Shown: piece after piece, positions 1-8,820 of the stretch
How the letters are laid out: every line of letters starts with the position of its first letter
Position numbering within the stretch: position 1 is the first letter of the stretch
DNA from: DATLGB01 sp038232275
Lineage (GTDB): Bacteria; Actinomycetota; Thermoleophilia; Solirubrobacterales; Solirubrobacteraceae
DNA: 64,000 bases
NCBI GenBank assembly: GCA_038232275.1
Contig: JBBSIC010000007.1
Location: forward strand, 1-64,000
Reading direction: 5' to 3'
Program-made: the position numbers and the translations under genes
The notes under the pieces: generated by a model
Seen by the model: only the letters and a program-made list of their open reading frames with translations
What the model was told of the DNA's origin: nothing
Databases searched by the model: none

Positions 1-972
<972 letters not shown>

Positions 973-1041
973 CACTGACGTCGTCCGAAGGTCGGCGCTT
1001 GCGACGACCGCAGGCCGAAATCGGATAGGCAGTCGCTTCAC

Positions 1042-1071
1042 CCGAGGGCCCGGTCTACGCCGGGCCCTCGG
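1042..1071. terminator. Bidirectional terminator hairpin between groEL and citrate synthase
   Basis: A perfect 12-bp inverted repeat (1042-1053 with 1060-1071) with a 6-base loop lies between two convergent genes. A short pyrimidine-rich run with T's follows on the plus strand. This is the clearest intrinsic-terminator-like hairpin in the window. It sits where both groEL and the opposing citrate synthase need a stop. Confidence 0.75.
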
Positions 1072-1080
1072 TCGTTTCTC

Positions 1081-2175
1081 TCAGGCCGCGGCCTCGGCGC
1101 GGCTGGGCTCGAGCCCGCGCGGGCCCGGCCCGATGTACTTCGCCGTCGGGCGGATCAGGCGCGCCTCGCGCTTTTGCTCGAGGATGTGCGCCGACCAGCC
1201 CGCGGTGCGCGCCGAGGCGAACATCGGGGTGAACAGCTCCGGCGGGATGTCGGCGGAGTCGAGCACGACGGCGGACCAGAACTCGACGTTCGTGGCCAGG
1301 ACCCGGTCGGGCCGGCGGGCCCGGAGCTCGGCCAGCGCCGCGTTCTCGAGCGACTCGGCGACCTCGACGCGCGGCGCGCCGATCTGGCGGGCCGTGCGGC
1401 GCAGCACCCGGGCCCGCGGATCCTCGGCGCGATAGACGCGATGGCCGAAGCCCATCAGCCGCTCGCCGCGGTCGAGCGCCTGCTTGACCCACCTGTCGGC
1501 GTCGCCGCTGACCTCGACGTCGTCGAGCATCTTGAGCACGCGGCTGGGCGCACCGCCGTGCAGCGGCCCCGACAGCGCGCCGACGGCGCCGGACATCGCC
1601 GCCGCGATGTCCGCGCCCGTCGAGGCGATCACGCGCGCCGTGAAGGTCGACGCGTTCATGCCGTGCTCGGCGGCCGAGATCCAGTAGGCGTCGATGGCCT
1701 TGACGTGGCGCGGATCGGCCTCGCCGCGCCAGCGGATCAAGAAGCGCTCAGGGATCGACTGCGCCTTGTCGACCTCCTTCTGGGACACCGGCGGCCGGCC
1801 GGCGCCGCGGGCGGACTGCGCGACGAAGGAGAGCGCCATCACCGACGCGCGGGCGAGGTTGTCGCGCGCCGCCTCGTCGGAGATGTCGATCACGGGCTGA
1901 AAGCCCCACTGGGGCGCGAGCAGCGCCAGGGCATATTGCAGGTCGACCCGCGGATCGCCCGAGCGGAAGTGCAGCGCGTGCGGCTCGGCGGGCGGCAGAC
2001 CGGGCTCGAAGTCGCCGTCGACCAAAAGACCCCATACCTGCTCGAACGGGACGGTGCCGACGAGATCCTCGATGTCGTAGCCGCGGTAGCGCAGCGCGCC
2101 GCCCGCTTTGTCGGGTTCGGCGATCTCGGTGGCGAAGGCGACGACGCCTTCGAGTCCGGACTGGACTTCGCTCAT
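1081..2175 (-). CDS. Citrate synthase
   Basis: A 364-residue citrate synthase family enzyme that condenses oxaloacetate with acetyl-CoA (or propionyl-CoA if it is a methylcitrate synthase). It acts in the cytosol at the entry of the TCA cycle. Both catalytic histidine regions are present: HGMNAS near residue 170 and SGPLHGGAP near 205. The family signature GFGHRVYRAEDPR lies near residue 240 and contains the third catalytic region. The length fits the short dimeric (type I) bacterial form rather than the ~430-residue hexameric one. The start at 2175 (MSEVQSGLEG) follows a GAAAGG ribosome site. An in-frame start 15 codons upstream has less support. The sequence does not decide between citrate and 2-methylcitrate synthase. 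No prp genes are adjacent. Confidence 0.93.
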   Translation of the reverse strand: MSEVQSGLEGVVAFATEIAEPDKAGGALRYRGYDIEDLVGTVPFEQVWGLLVDGDFEPGLPPAEPHALHFRSGDPRVDLQYALALLAPQWGFQPVIDISDEAARDNLARASVMALSFVAQSARGAGRPPVSQKEVDKAQSIPERFLIRWRGEADPRHVKAIDAYWISAAEHGMNASTFTARVIASTGADIAAAMSGAVGALSGPLHGGAPSRVLKMLDDVEVSGDADRWVKQALDRGERLMGFGHRVYRAEDPRARVLRRTARQIGAPRVEVAESLENAALAELRARRPDRVLATNVEFWSAVVLDSADIPPELFTPMFASARTAGWSAHILEQKREARLIRPTAKYIGPGPRGLEPSRAEAAA

Positions 2176-2243
2176 GGACAGGCCTTTCGAAGGAGCTCTG
2201 GAGGGGGCATTGTCCCGCATCGGTACGCTCCCCGCCCTCAGGC

Positions 2244-3653
2244 ATGGATGACCTCGCCTTCCTGTCGGCAGTGGAAACCGGCGCGCTGCTCCGCGAAGGA
2301 CAGCTCTCGGCGCTCGAGGCGACCGAGTCCGCGCTGCGGCGCATCGAGGCCGCCGACCCCGCGCTTGGAGCCTTCGTGGACGTCGACGCGGAGCGCGCGC
2401 TCGAGCCGGCGCGCGCGGTGGCGCGCGACGACCGGCGCCTGTTCGCCGGCGTGCCGATCGCGATCAAGGCCAACACGCCGGCGACCGGACTGACGATGGA
2501 CTACGGCAGCGCGCTGCTGCACGCCCACAAGGCCGACCACGACGCCCACCTCGTGCGCCGCCTGCGCGCCGAGGGCTTCGTGGTCGTCGGGACCACCAAG
2601 CTGCCGGAGTTCGGGATCCTGCCGACCACCGAGCCGCGCCACCGCGGGCCGGCCCGCAATCCGTGGGACCCGGGGCGCACGCCGGGCGGCTCGAGCGGCG
2701 GCGCCGCCTGCGCCGTGGCCAGCGGCATGCTGGCGATCGCGCACGGCAACGACGGCGGCGGTTCGATCCGCATCCCCGCCGCCTGCTGCGGCCTCGTCGG
2801 CCTCAAGCCGAGCCGCGGGCGCGTCTCGCGCGGGCCCGACAGCGGCGACTCCTTCCTGGTAAGCGACGGCGTCCTGTCGCGCACGGTCCTCGACACCGCC
2901 AGCGCCCTCGACGTGCTCGCCGGCTACGAGGCCGGCGACGCGACCTGGGCCCCGCCGCCCGAGCTCCCCTACAGCACCGCGATGAACCGCGATCCCGGCC
3001 GGCTGCGCATCCTCATGGTCACCGACAACCCCTTCGGGGCGCTGGACGCCGAGAACGAGCGCGCCGTCCGCGAGGCCGCCGAGACGCTCGCGGCGCTCGG
3101 GCACGAGGTCGACGCCGCGGCGCCCGGGCTCCCGGGCCCCGAGGCGCTGCCGCTGTTTCTCACCGTCTTCGCCGCCAACGTCGCACTCAGCGCCGGCCAC
3201 GCGCAACTGCTCGCCGGCCGGGCCGTCGAGGAGGGGGACGTGGAGCCGCTCTCACAGGCGATGATCGACCACGCCGCAGGCAAGAGCGTGGTCGAGTACC
3301 TCGGCGCGGTCGCGATGCTGCAGGCCATCAGCCGGCAGGTGATCGCCCTGTGGGCGGACTGTGACCTGATGCTCGTGCCCGCCCTTGCCGGCCGGCCGCC
3401 GCCGATCGGCGAGATCGACGGGTGCGCCGAGGAGCCGATGTCGGCCTTCGACCGCGCGGTGGCCTTCGCCCCGTACGCCGGCCTGTTCAACGTCACCGGG
3501 CAGCCGGCCATCACGGTGCCGGTCGGCCTCGGCGCCGACGGGCTCCCGAGCGCGGTCCAGCTCGTCGCCCGGCCGCTGCACGAGGACACGCTGCTGCAGG
3601 TCGCCGCGCAGATGGAGACCGCGCGGCCGTGGGCGCAGCTCAGGCCCGGCTGA
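2244..3653 (+). CDS. Amidase (amidase-signature family)
   Basis: A 469-residue amidase-signature hydrolase of the GatA/FAAH superfamily. It cleaves a carboxamide to acid and ammonia using a Ser-cisSer-Lys triad. The triad is visible: Lys75 in IAIKANTP, the cis-Ser at about 150 in GGSSGG, and the nucleophile Ser174 in GGGSIRIPAACCG. No gatB or gatC lies nearby, and the sequence ends without a GatA-type tail, so it is more likely a stand-alone amidase than the tRNA amidotransferase subunit. The natural substrate cannot be told. The ATG at 2244 lies 68 bp from the divergent citrate synthase start. The 3' end overlaps the opposing epimerase-like gene by 14 bp. Confidence 0.9.
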   Translation: MDDLAFLSAVETGALLREGQLSALEATESALRRIEAADPALGAFVDVDAERALEPARAVARDDRRLFAGVPIAIKANTPATGLTMDYGSALLHAHKADHDAHLVRRLRAEGFVVVGTTKLPEFGILPTTEPRHRGPARNPWDPGRTPGGSSGGAACAVASGMLAIAHGNDGGGSIRIPAACCGLVGLKPSRGRVSRGPDSGDSFLVSDGVLSRTVLDTASALDVLAGYEAGDATWAPPPELPYSTAMNRDPGRLRILMVTDNPFGALDAENERAVREAAETLAALGHEVDAAAPGLPGPEALPLFLTVFAANVALSAGHAQLLAGRAVEEGDVEPLSQAMIDHAAGKSVVEYLGAVAMLQAISRQVIALWADCDLMLVPALAGRPPPIGEIDGCAEEPMSAFDRAVAFAPYAGLFNVTGQPAITVPVGLGADGLPSAVQLVARPLHEDTLLQVAAQMETARPWAQLRPG

Positions 3654-4527
3654 GGACGTCGGCGATGGTCAGCGGCGTGACGCCGAGGGCCTCGGCGTCG
3701 GCCGTCCCGCGCTGCGCGAGCATGGTGGCGCCCAGGACGTCGGCCTCGTCGCGGGTCACGAGGGCGACCGGCCCGGCCAGCGCCTCGTAGGCGCGCAGGG
3801 CGGGGAAGAGCAGGCCGTCCGGGACGGCGACGAGCCGCCGCGGGCGTCCGGCCGCGCGCAGGACGGCGGCCACCGCCTCGCGATAGGTGAGCGTCTGCGG
3901 CCCGGCGATCTCGAGCGCCTCGCGGCCGCCGGGCGGCGTGCCGCGCTCCAACAGCGCCGACAGGCAGGCGGCGACGTCGTCGGCCCACACGGGCTGCACG
4001 CGGGCACGCGTCATCGACTGCGTGACCGGACCGGCCGGCAGCAGCGACAGCAAGTCCAGCCGGGCCAGCCGCGTGTCCCGCGCCCCGTAGATCAGCGAGC
4101 AGCGCAGCGTGGTCGCCGCGAGGCCGGCGCCGGCCACCGCGCGCTCGGCCAGCGCCTTGGCCCGGTGCACGCGCGAGCGGTGGTGCGTCGTCGCCCCGAG
4201 CGGGCTGAGGAAGACGAAGTGCTCGACCCCCGCCCGCTCCGCCGCGCGCAGCAGGCGCCACGTCGCGAGGCCGTCGATCTCCTCGATCGTCGCGTGCGCC
4301 TGGTCGCGCTCGGTCGCCGCGAGGTGGACGACGGTGGTCACGCCCCGCAGCGCATGGCGGAACGACGCCGGGTCTCCGAGGTCGCCCAGCGCGATCTGGA
4401 CCCGCACGCGCTCAGGGCCCAGGCGGCGCGGATCGCGGACCAGGCAGCGCACCGGCACGCGGCGGTCCGCGAGGCGGCGCAGCAGCGCGGAGCCGACCCG
4501 CCCGGTGGCTCCTGTCAGGAGAAGCAC
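3640..4527 (-). CDS. NAD(P)-binding epimerase/NmrA-like protein
   Basis: A 295-residue extended/atypical short-chain dehydrogenase fold. The N-terminus MLLLTGATGRVGSALLRRL is a Rossmann nucleotide-binding motif of the GxxGxxG type. It is followed by a basic stretch (CLVRDPRRL) that would favour NADPH. The later part (EIAGPQTLTYREAVAAVLRA) matches the NmrA/YtfG-like 'SDR_a5' pattern found in complex I assembly or quinone-linked proteins. The canonical YxxxK is not obvious, so catalysis is uncertain and a redox-sensing or structural role is possible. It is transcribed away from the ferredoxin, whose start is 44 bp distant. That neighbour may hint at redox metabolism, but this is inference. Confidence 0.8.
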   Translation of the reverse strand: MLLLTGATGRVGSALLRRLADRRVPVRCLVRDPRRLGPERVRVQIALGDLGDPASFRHALRGVTTVVHLAATERDQAHATIEEIDGLATWRLLRAAERAGVEHFVFLSPLGATTHHRSRVHRAKALAERAVAGAGLAATTLRCSLIYGARDTRLARLDLLSLLPAGPVTQSMTRARVQPVWADDVAACLSALLERGTPPGGREALEIAGPQTLTYREAVAAVLRAAGRPRRLVAVPDGLLFPALRAYEALAGPVALVTRDEADVLGATMLAQRGTADAEALGVTPLTIADVLSRA

Positions 4528-4571
4528 GCGGAGCAGGCTATTCCCGGTCGGCTTTGCGATGATGTCCCAAC

Positions 4572-4838
4572 ATGGCTTATGTGATCACCGAACCCTGCAT
4601 CGGCACCAAGGACAACTCCTGCGTCGAGGTGTGCCCGGTCGACTGCATCCACCCGACGCCGGACGAGCCCGACTACGACAAGGTCGAGATGCTCTACATC
4701 GATCCGGAGGAGTGCATCGACTGCGACGCCTGCGTCGAGGCCTGCCCGGTGGATGCCTGCTTCGCCGAGGATCAGGTTCCGGACGAGTGGGGCAAGTACA
4801 TCCCGCTCAACGCGGACTACTTCAAGAATCAGGCGTAG
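4572..4838 (+). CDS. fdxA: 7Fe ferredoxin (FdxA type)
   Basis: An 88-residue soluble electron carrier. The first motif is irregular (CIGTKDNSCVEVCPVDC), as in seven-iron ferredoxins that bind a 3Fe-4S and a 4Fe-4S cluster. The second is the regular CIDCDACVEACPVDAC, with the CxxCxxCxxxCP order. The Asp/Glu-rich composition and the tail EDQVPDEW are typical of actinobacterial FdxA. It would pass electrons to oxidoreductases or P450s in the cytosol. The ATG at 4572 has a weak upstream ribosome site. The next gene on the opposite strand, mrp, is an Fe-S assembly/carrier protein, which may be functional clustering. Confidence 0.95.
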   Translation: MAYVITEPCIGTKDNSCVEVCPVDCIHPTPDEPDYDKVEMLYIDPEECIDCDACVEACPVDACFAEDQVPDEWGKYIPLNADYFKNQA

Positions 4839-4947
4839 GGCGGGGAGGGCCGTCGCGTCGTAGGCGCCGGCGCATACAACGTGAGCGCCCGCCCTGGACC
4901 GCCGCTCTACCCAGCCAAGCCGTAAGCGCCCGACCGGCGCGAGCAGC

Positions 4948-6087
4948 TCAGCCCGCCATCGGCAGGCTCATGCCCAGCGGCCTGGCCGGCTCGGGCGGCG
5001 CGGTCTGCAGCACGGGCAGCGCCACGGGCGAGAGGGCGATCAGGCCGCGCGCCGTCTGGCGCAGCGCCTGGGCCGCCGGGTCGTCCGGGTCCTCCATGAC
5101 CAGCGGGAGGCCGGCATCGGCCTGCACGCGCAGGGGCATGGTCAGCGGCACCTTGCCCAGCAGCGGCACCCCGATCTCGTCCGCGAGGGCCTGGCCGCCG
5201 CCCTCGCCGAAGATCTGGAAGCGCTCGCCGCCCGGTGTCGTGAAGCCGGACATGTTCTCGACGACGCCGCAGACCTCAAGGTGGACCTTGTCGGCCATCT
5301 CGGCCGCGCGGCGCGCGACCTTGCGGGCGGTGTCCTGCGGGGTCGTGACGATCAGGAACTTCGCCTGCGGCAGCAGCTCGGCGAGCGTCATCGAGACGTC
5401 GCCCGTGCCCGGGGGCAGATCCACGAGCAGGTAGTCGAGCCGGCCCCAGTCGACGTCCTTGAGAAACTGGGTGAGCGCCTTGTGGAGCATGGGCCCGCGC
5501 CAGACGACGGCGGCGTCCTCGTCCAAGAAGAAGCCGATCGACATGATCTTGATGCCGTGGGACAGCGGCGGGACGATCTTGCGCTCGCCGGAGACCTGCG
5601 GGCGGTCCGAGCCCAGCCCGAACATGCGCGGGATCGAGTAGCCCCAGACGTCGGCGTCGAGGACGCCGACGGCCTTGCCCTCGGCGGCGAGCGCCGCGGC
5701 GAGGTTGGAGGTCACCGAGGACTTGCCGACGCCGCCCTTGCCGGAGCCGACGCAGATCACGTTGGCGACCTGGGCGAGCGCGCCGTCGGGCAGCGGGCCG
5801 CCGCGGCCGAGCTTCTGTTGCAGCTTGCCCTTCTCCTCGCCGGAGAGCACGTCGAAGCTCACATTGACGCCGACGACGCCCTCGAGGCCGCCCACGGCGG
5901 CCTGGACGTTGGTCTGGAAGGTGTTGCGGATCGGGCAGCCGGGGGTCGTCAGCGACACCATGACGTCGACCACACCGGTCGGATGGATGTCGATCGAGCG
6001 GACCATCTCGAGCGTGACGATGTCCTTGTGCAGCTCGGGGTCGATGACGGCCTTCAGCGCCTCGAGGACATGGTCTCGCGTGGGCAT
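4948..6087 (-). CDS. mrp: Mrp/NBP35-family P-loop Fe-S carrier ATPase
   Basis: About 379 residues in two domains. An N-terminal MIP18/DUF59 domain contains VIDPELHKDIVTLEMV. A ParA-like ATPase follows with a deviant Walker A (GKGGVGKSS near residue 112) and the Walker B-like DYLLVDLPPGTGD. Such proteins carry or insert Fe-S clusters in the cytosol. The CxxC pair that bridges the cluster in E. coli Mrp is absent: the corresponding stretch reads NMSGFTTPGGERFQIFGEGG. I recall the same from mycobacterial homologues. The start could be 6096 (MEPMPTRD) or 6087 (MPTRD). The latter has a GGAG only three bases upstream, so neither is certain. It starts 12 bp from the divergent epsilon-like gene. Confidence 0.92.
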   Translation of the reverse strand: MPTRDHVLEALKAVIDPELHKDIVTLEMVRSIDIHPTGVVDVMVSLTTPGCPIRNTFQTNVQAAVGGLEGVVGVNVSFDVLSGEEKGKLQQKLGRGGPLPDGALAQVANVICVGSGKGGVGKSSVTSNLAAALAAEGKAVGVLDADVWGYSIPRMFGLGSDRPQVSGERKIVPPLSHGIKIMSIGFFLDEDAAVVWRGPMLHKALTQFLKDVDWGRLDYLLVDLPPGTGDVSMTLAELLPQAKFLIVTTPQDTARKVARRAAEMADKVHLEVCGVVENMSGFTTPGGERFQIFGEGGGQALADEIGVPLLGKVPLTMPLRVQADAGLPLVMEDPDDPAAQALRQTARGLIALSPVALPVLQTAPPEPARPLGMSLPMAG

Positions 6088-6099
6088 GGGCTCCATAGT

Positions 6100-6303
6100 A
6101 TGGGCTCGGTGAACCGCCGCCCGAAGCTCACGCTCATGGGTCATTCGGCGTCCCCCGAGGAGGCCGCGGCCGTCATCGCCGCGATCGAGCAGTTCCTCCG
6201 CGACACGCTCCCGCCGCCCGCCCCGCCCGACCAGAAGCCGTCCCCGTGGATGCGCGCCACGCGGCTCGAGGCCGTGGATCGCGAACCCACCCTCTGGGGG
6301 TAG
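6100..6303 (+). CDS. Small acyl-CoA carboxylase epsilon-like protein
   Basis: A 67-residue protein. It resembles the actinobacterial acyl-CoA carboxylase epsilon subunit (ACC_epsilon), which joins the alpha and beta chains. It begins with a short strand (RPKLTLMGHSAS), then an acidic-alanine helix (PEEAAAVIAAIEQFL), then a Pro-rich linker and a basic-aromatic end (SPWMRATRLEA). This is the order expected from AccE: strand, 'PT-EE-AA' helix, Pro-rich stretch, then 'SPW...R'. No carboxylase alpha or beta gene is in the window, so the call rests on pattern alone. The start is ATG 6100 or GTG 6109. A later ATG at 6136 would remove the strand. It runs 9 bp ahead of the MDR gene, probably in one transcript. 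Confidence 0.55.
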   Translation: MGSVNRRPKLTLMGHSASPEEAAAVIAAIEQFLRDTLPPPAPPDQKPSPWMRATRLEAVDREPTLWG

Positions 6304-6312
6304 ACCGCGACC

Positions 6313-7278
6313 ATGCTCGCCGCCTACGCCTCGTCCCTGAACGCCGACGACCCTGTTGCCGGGCTGGAGGTCTCCGACCGGCCCGACCCCGACGCGCCGG
6401 AGGGGTGGGTAACCGTCGAGGTCAGGGCGGCCTCGATCAACCACCACGACGTGTGGTCGCTGCGCGGCGTCGGCCTGGCGCAGGACGCGCTCCCGATGAT
6501 CCTGGGCTGCGACGCGGCCGGGGTCGACCCCGACGGCAACGAGGTCGTCCTGCACGCGGTCATCGGCGACCCGGACTGGCGCGGCGACGAGACGCTCGAC
6601 CCCGGGCGCACGCTGCTCTCCGAGAAGCACCAGGGCGCGCTCGCCGAGAAGGTCGCCGTCCCGCGGCGCAACCTCGTGCCCAAGCCGCAGGGGCTCAGCT
6701 TCGAGGAGGCGGCCTGCCTGCCGACCGCGTGGCTGACGGCCTACCGCATGCTCTTCACGCGGGCGGGGCTGCAACCGGGCCAGACCGTGCTCGTGCAGGG
6801 CGCGGGCGGCGGCGTGGCGAGCGCCGCGATCGCGCTCGGCGCCGCCGCCGGCCTGCGCGTGTGGGCGACCTCGCGCGACGAGGAGCGCCGCTCGCGCGCC
6901 GTCGACATCGGCGCCGACGCCGCCTTCGAGGCCGGGGAGCGCCTGCCCGGCCGCGTCGACTGCGTGCTCGAGACCGTCGGCGAGGCCACGTGGGAGCACT
7001 CGCTGAAGTCGCTGCGCCCGGGCGGCACGATCGTCGTGGCCGGGGCGACCAGCGGCCACTCCGCGGTCTGCGACCTGCGCCGCGTCTTCTTCTTGCAGCT
7101 CCGCGTGATCGGCTCGACCATGGGCACGCGCGACGAGCTCGTCCAGCTACTCGCCCTGGTGGACACGGCGGGCCTCAAGCCGATCATCGACCGCACCCTG
7201 CCGCTCTCCGAGGCCGCCGACGGCCTGCGCGCCGTCGCGGGCGGCGACGTGTTCGGCAAGGTCGTCCTGCGGCCGTAG
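6313..7278 (+). CDS. Zn-independent MDR alcohol dehydrogenase / quinone oxidoreductase
   Basis: A 321-residue member of the medium-chain dehydrogenase/reductase superfamily. The N-terminal GroES-like domain carries VEVRAASINHHDVWSLRG. A Rossmann domain follows with the nucleotide motif VQGAGGGVASAAIALG, near residue 160. The structural-zinc cysteine cluster and the usual catalytic-zinc Cys/His set are not evident, which points to the NADPH:quinone reductase (QOR)-like side of the family. The final segment (TLPLSEAADGLRAVAGGDVFGKVVL) is the family's standard end. The substrate is unknown. It starts 9 bp after the epsilon-like gene. Confidence 0.88.
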   Translation: MLAAYASSLNADDPVAGLEVSDRPDPDAPEGWVTVEVRAASINHHDVWSLRGVGLAQDALPMILGCDAAGVDPDGNEVVLHAVIGDPDWRGDETLDPGRTLLSEKHQGALAEKVAVPRRNLVPKPQGLSFEEAACLPTAWLTAYRMLFTRAGLQPGQTVLVQGAGGGVASAAIALGAAAGLRVWATSRDEERRSRAVDIGADAAFEAGERLPGRVDCVLETVGEATWEHSLKSLRPGGTIVVAGATSGHSAVCDLRRVFFLQLRVIGSTMGTRDELVQLLALVDTAGLKPIIDRTLPLSEAADGLRAVAGGDVFGKVVLRP

Positions 7279-7307
7279 CGCTCGCGCCTGCCATTAAAGC
7301 CGCCGGA

Positions 7308-7323
7308 CCGGCACAAGTGCCGG
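7308..7323. terminator. Hairpin after the MDR gene
   Basis: A 6-bp GC-rich stem, CCGGCA (7308-7313) with TGCCGG (7318-7323), has a 4-base loop. It lies 30 bases after the MDR stop, between convergent genes. No U-tract follows, so this is a weak terminator candidate. Confidence 0.4.
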
Positions 7324-7339
7324 CCCGACGGTTGAGGGA

Positions 7340-7413
7340 GGAGAGGGTGCTACACCTGCTCGCGAAGATATGAGGCGAGCAGATCTGTCCCGGTCCCGGG
7401 TCGCACCCTCTCC
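7340..7413. ncRNA. Candidate structured RNA with three-way junction
   Basis: A 74-nt non-coding stretch lies between convergent genes. An 11-bp perfect outer stem joins 7340-7350 (GGAGAGGGTGC) to 7403-7413. Inside are an 8-bp perfect hairpin (CTGCTCGC 7356-7363 with 7375-7382, 11-nt loop) and a 4-bp hairpin (CCCG 7389-7392 with CGGG 7397-7400). A further hairpin, CCCAC...GTGGG, follows at 7412-7430. The fold works on either strand. It does not match tRNA, SRP RNA, 6S or a riboswitch that I recognise. It may be a small RNA, a structured 3' UTR of either neighbour, or an elaborate bidirectional terminator. Confidence 0.5.
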
Positions 7414-7443
7414 CACGGGCGCCCGGTGGGTGAAGCGTGGTCT

Positions 7444-7995
7444 TTAGACGAGCGACTTGACCTGCTCGCCGACGGACTTGACCTGGGCGCCGACGCTGTC
7501 GGTGACCACCGACGCGCGCTTCTCGACGGCGCGGCGACGGGTGCGCAGCTCGCGCTCGACGCGCGTGCGGGTCTTGCGGACCTCACGCTCGAAGCGGTTG
7601 CGGGCGGTGGCGCCGCGGCGCTCGAACTTGCGGATGTCGCGCGAGATCTCCTTCTGCGCGGCATCCACGGAGCCGTAGCGCTTGACGATCGAGTCGAGGA
7701 GCTCCGTGACGTTGTCACGGGTCTGAAGGACGCCGCCGACGCCGGTCAGCAGCACGCGCTCGGCGTAGGAGCGGGCCTCGGCCGTCGTGGCCTTGGCGGC
7801 CTGCGAGTTGGCCCGGGCGGCCGTCTTCGTCGCGGTGCGCGTGCGGTTGGCAGCGGTGGTGCGGCTGCGCTTGGCGGTGGTGGTGCGACGAGCCTGCTTG
7901 GCGCGCGGGGTGGTCGGCGCGTTGCTGGTCCGGGCGGCGGACGAGCGGGTGGAAGTGGTCCTGCTGGTGGTGGTGTTCTTGGTGGTCTCGGCCAT
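7444..7995 (-). CDS. Basic Thr/Arg-rich protein with phasin-like coiled-coil
   Basis: A 183-residue protein with two distinct halves. Residues 1-75 are low-complexity Thr/Ala/Arg/Ser/Lys, resembling H1-like histone tails or HbhA-type basic tails but placed N-terminally. Residues 76-183 start with AEARSYAERVLLTGVGGVLQ. They continue as a charged amphipathic helix (ISRDIRKFERRGATARNRFE, then VRKTRTRVERELRTRRRAV), like phasins or heparin-binding hemagglutinin. It could coat storage granules, bind DNA or associate with the cell surface. The sequence alone does not decide. It has no signal peptide or membrane segment. The 225-bp upstream region contains an AT-rich stretch unusual for this genome, so the gene may be strongly expressed. 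Confidence 0.75.
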   Translation of the reverse strand: MAETTKNTTTSRTTSTRSSAARTSNAPTTPRAKQARRTTTAKRSRTTAANRTRTATKTAARANSQAAKATTAEARSYAERVLLTGVGGVLQTRDNVTELLDSIVKRYGSVDAAQKEISRDIRKFERRGATARNRFEREVRKTRTRVERELRTRRRAVEKRASVVTDSVGAQVKSVGEQVKSLV

Positions 7996-8187
7996 TCTGG
8001 CTGGCTCCCTCTCTCAGGATCTGAGTAATGATATTAGTTCTAAGTCCGTACAAGGCTAGTGCCCTCGAACATATGTACGTAAACCTCGACCCCGGGGGAG
8101 TTACAGCGTCACGAACGAGCGTTCCCACCGGACACGGCGAGGGGGCGCGACGACGCCGTCGGGCAATCCGACAACATAAAGATGCTG

Positions 8188-8203
8188 GACAGACATAACT
8201 GTC
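8188..8203. promoter_or_regulatory. Candidate operator upstream of HTH regulator
   Basis: An inverted repeat, GACAG (8188-8192), six bases, CTGTC (8199-8203), lies 17 bp before the regulator's start. It overlaps an outer CCGACA...TGTCGG repeat. It is suited to autorepression by the dimeric HTH protein encoded just downstream. Inference only. Confidence 0.4.
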
Positions 8204-8220
8204 GGCGCAAAGGTGCGGCC

Positions 8221-8820
8221 ATGCACGACGTCACCGTCATTGACGATCCTGCCGCCGCCGAGGCGTCGCTCGATCCGATCCGCGCCCGCCTGCTCGCCGA
8301 GCTGGCCGAGCCCGGGTCGGCCAGCACGCTCGCCGCGCGCGTCGGGCTCACCCGCCAGAAGGCGAACTACCACCTGCGGGCGCTCGAGCGCCACGGCCTG
8401 GTGGCGCTCGTCGAGGAGCGCCGCAAGGGCAACTGCACCGAGCGCGTGCTCCAGGCGACGGCCGCGTCCTACGTGATCTCGCCGACCGCCCTGTCGGCGG
8501 TCGCGCCGGATCCGTCACGTGAGCCGGACCAGCGCTCCGCGCGCTGGCTGCTCGCGGTCGCTGGGCGCATGGTCCGCGAGGTCGGTGAGCTGATCACCGG
8601 CGCGAGCGCCGCCGGCAAGCCGCTCGCGACCTTCGGGATCGACAGCGAGGTGCGGTTCGCGTCCGCGAAGGACCGGGCCGCGTTCGCCGCCGAACTGGCG
8701 AACGCCGTCAACGGCCTCGTCGCGAAGTACCACGACGAGGCCGCCGCCCGCGGTCGTCCGCATCGCTTCCTCGTCGCACTGCACCCCACCATCACGAACG
8801 ACAAGGAGCCCCAGTCATGA
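8221..8820 (+). CDS. ArsR-type winged-helix transcription regulator
   Basis: A 199-residue regulator. Residues ~15-80 form a winged HTH: DPIRARLLAELAEPGSAST, then LAARVGLTRQKANYHLRALE as the helix-turn-helix, then a wing with EERRKGNCTERVLQAT. The remaining 110 residues are a helical C-terminal domain of unknown ligand. The ATG at 8221 has AAAGG 8 bases upstream. An in-frame ATG at 8182 lies inside the candidate operator and lacks a ribosome site. It overlaps the AHSA1 gene by ATGA, so the two are translationally coupled. ArsR-like regulator plus AHSA1 protein is a frequent actinobacterial pairing. Confidence 0.88.
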   Translation: MHDVTVIDDPAAAEASLDPIRARLLAELAEPGSASTLAARVGLTRQKANYHLRALERHGLVALVEERRKGNCTERVLQATAASYVISPTALSAVAPDPSREPDQRSARWLLAVAGRMVREVGELITGASAAGKPLATFGIDSEVRFASAKDRAAFAAELANAVNGLVAKYHDEAAARGRPHRFLVALHPTITNDKEPQS

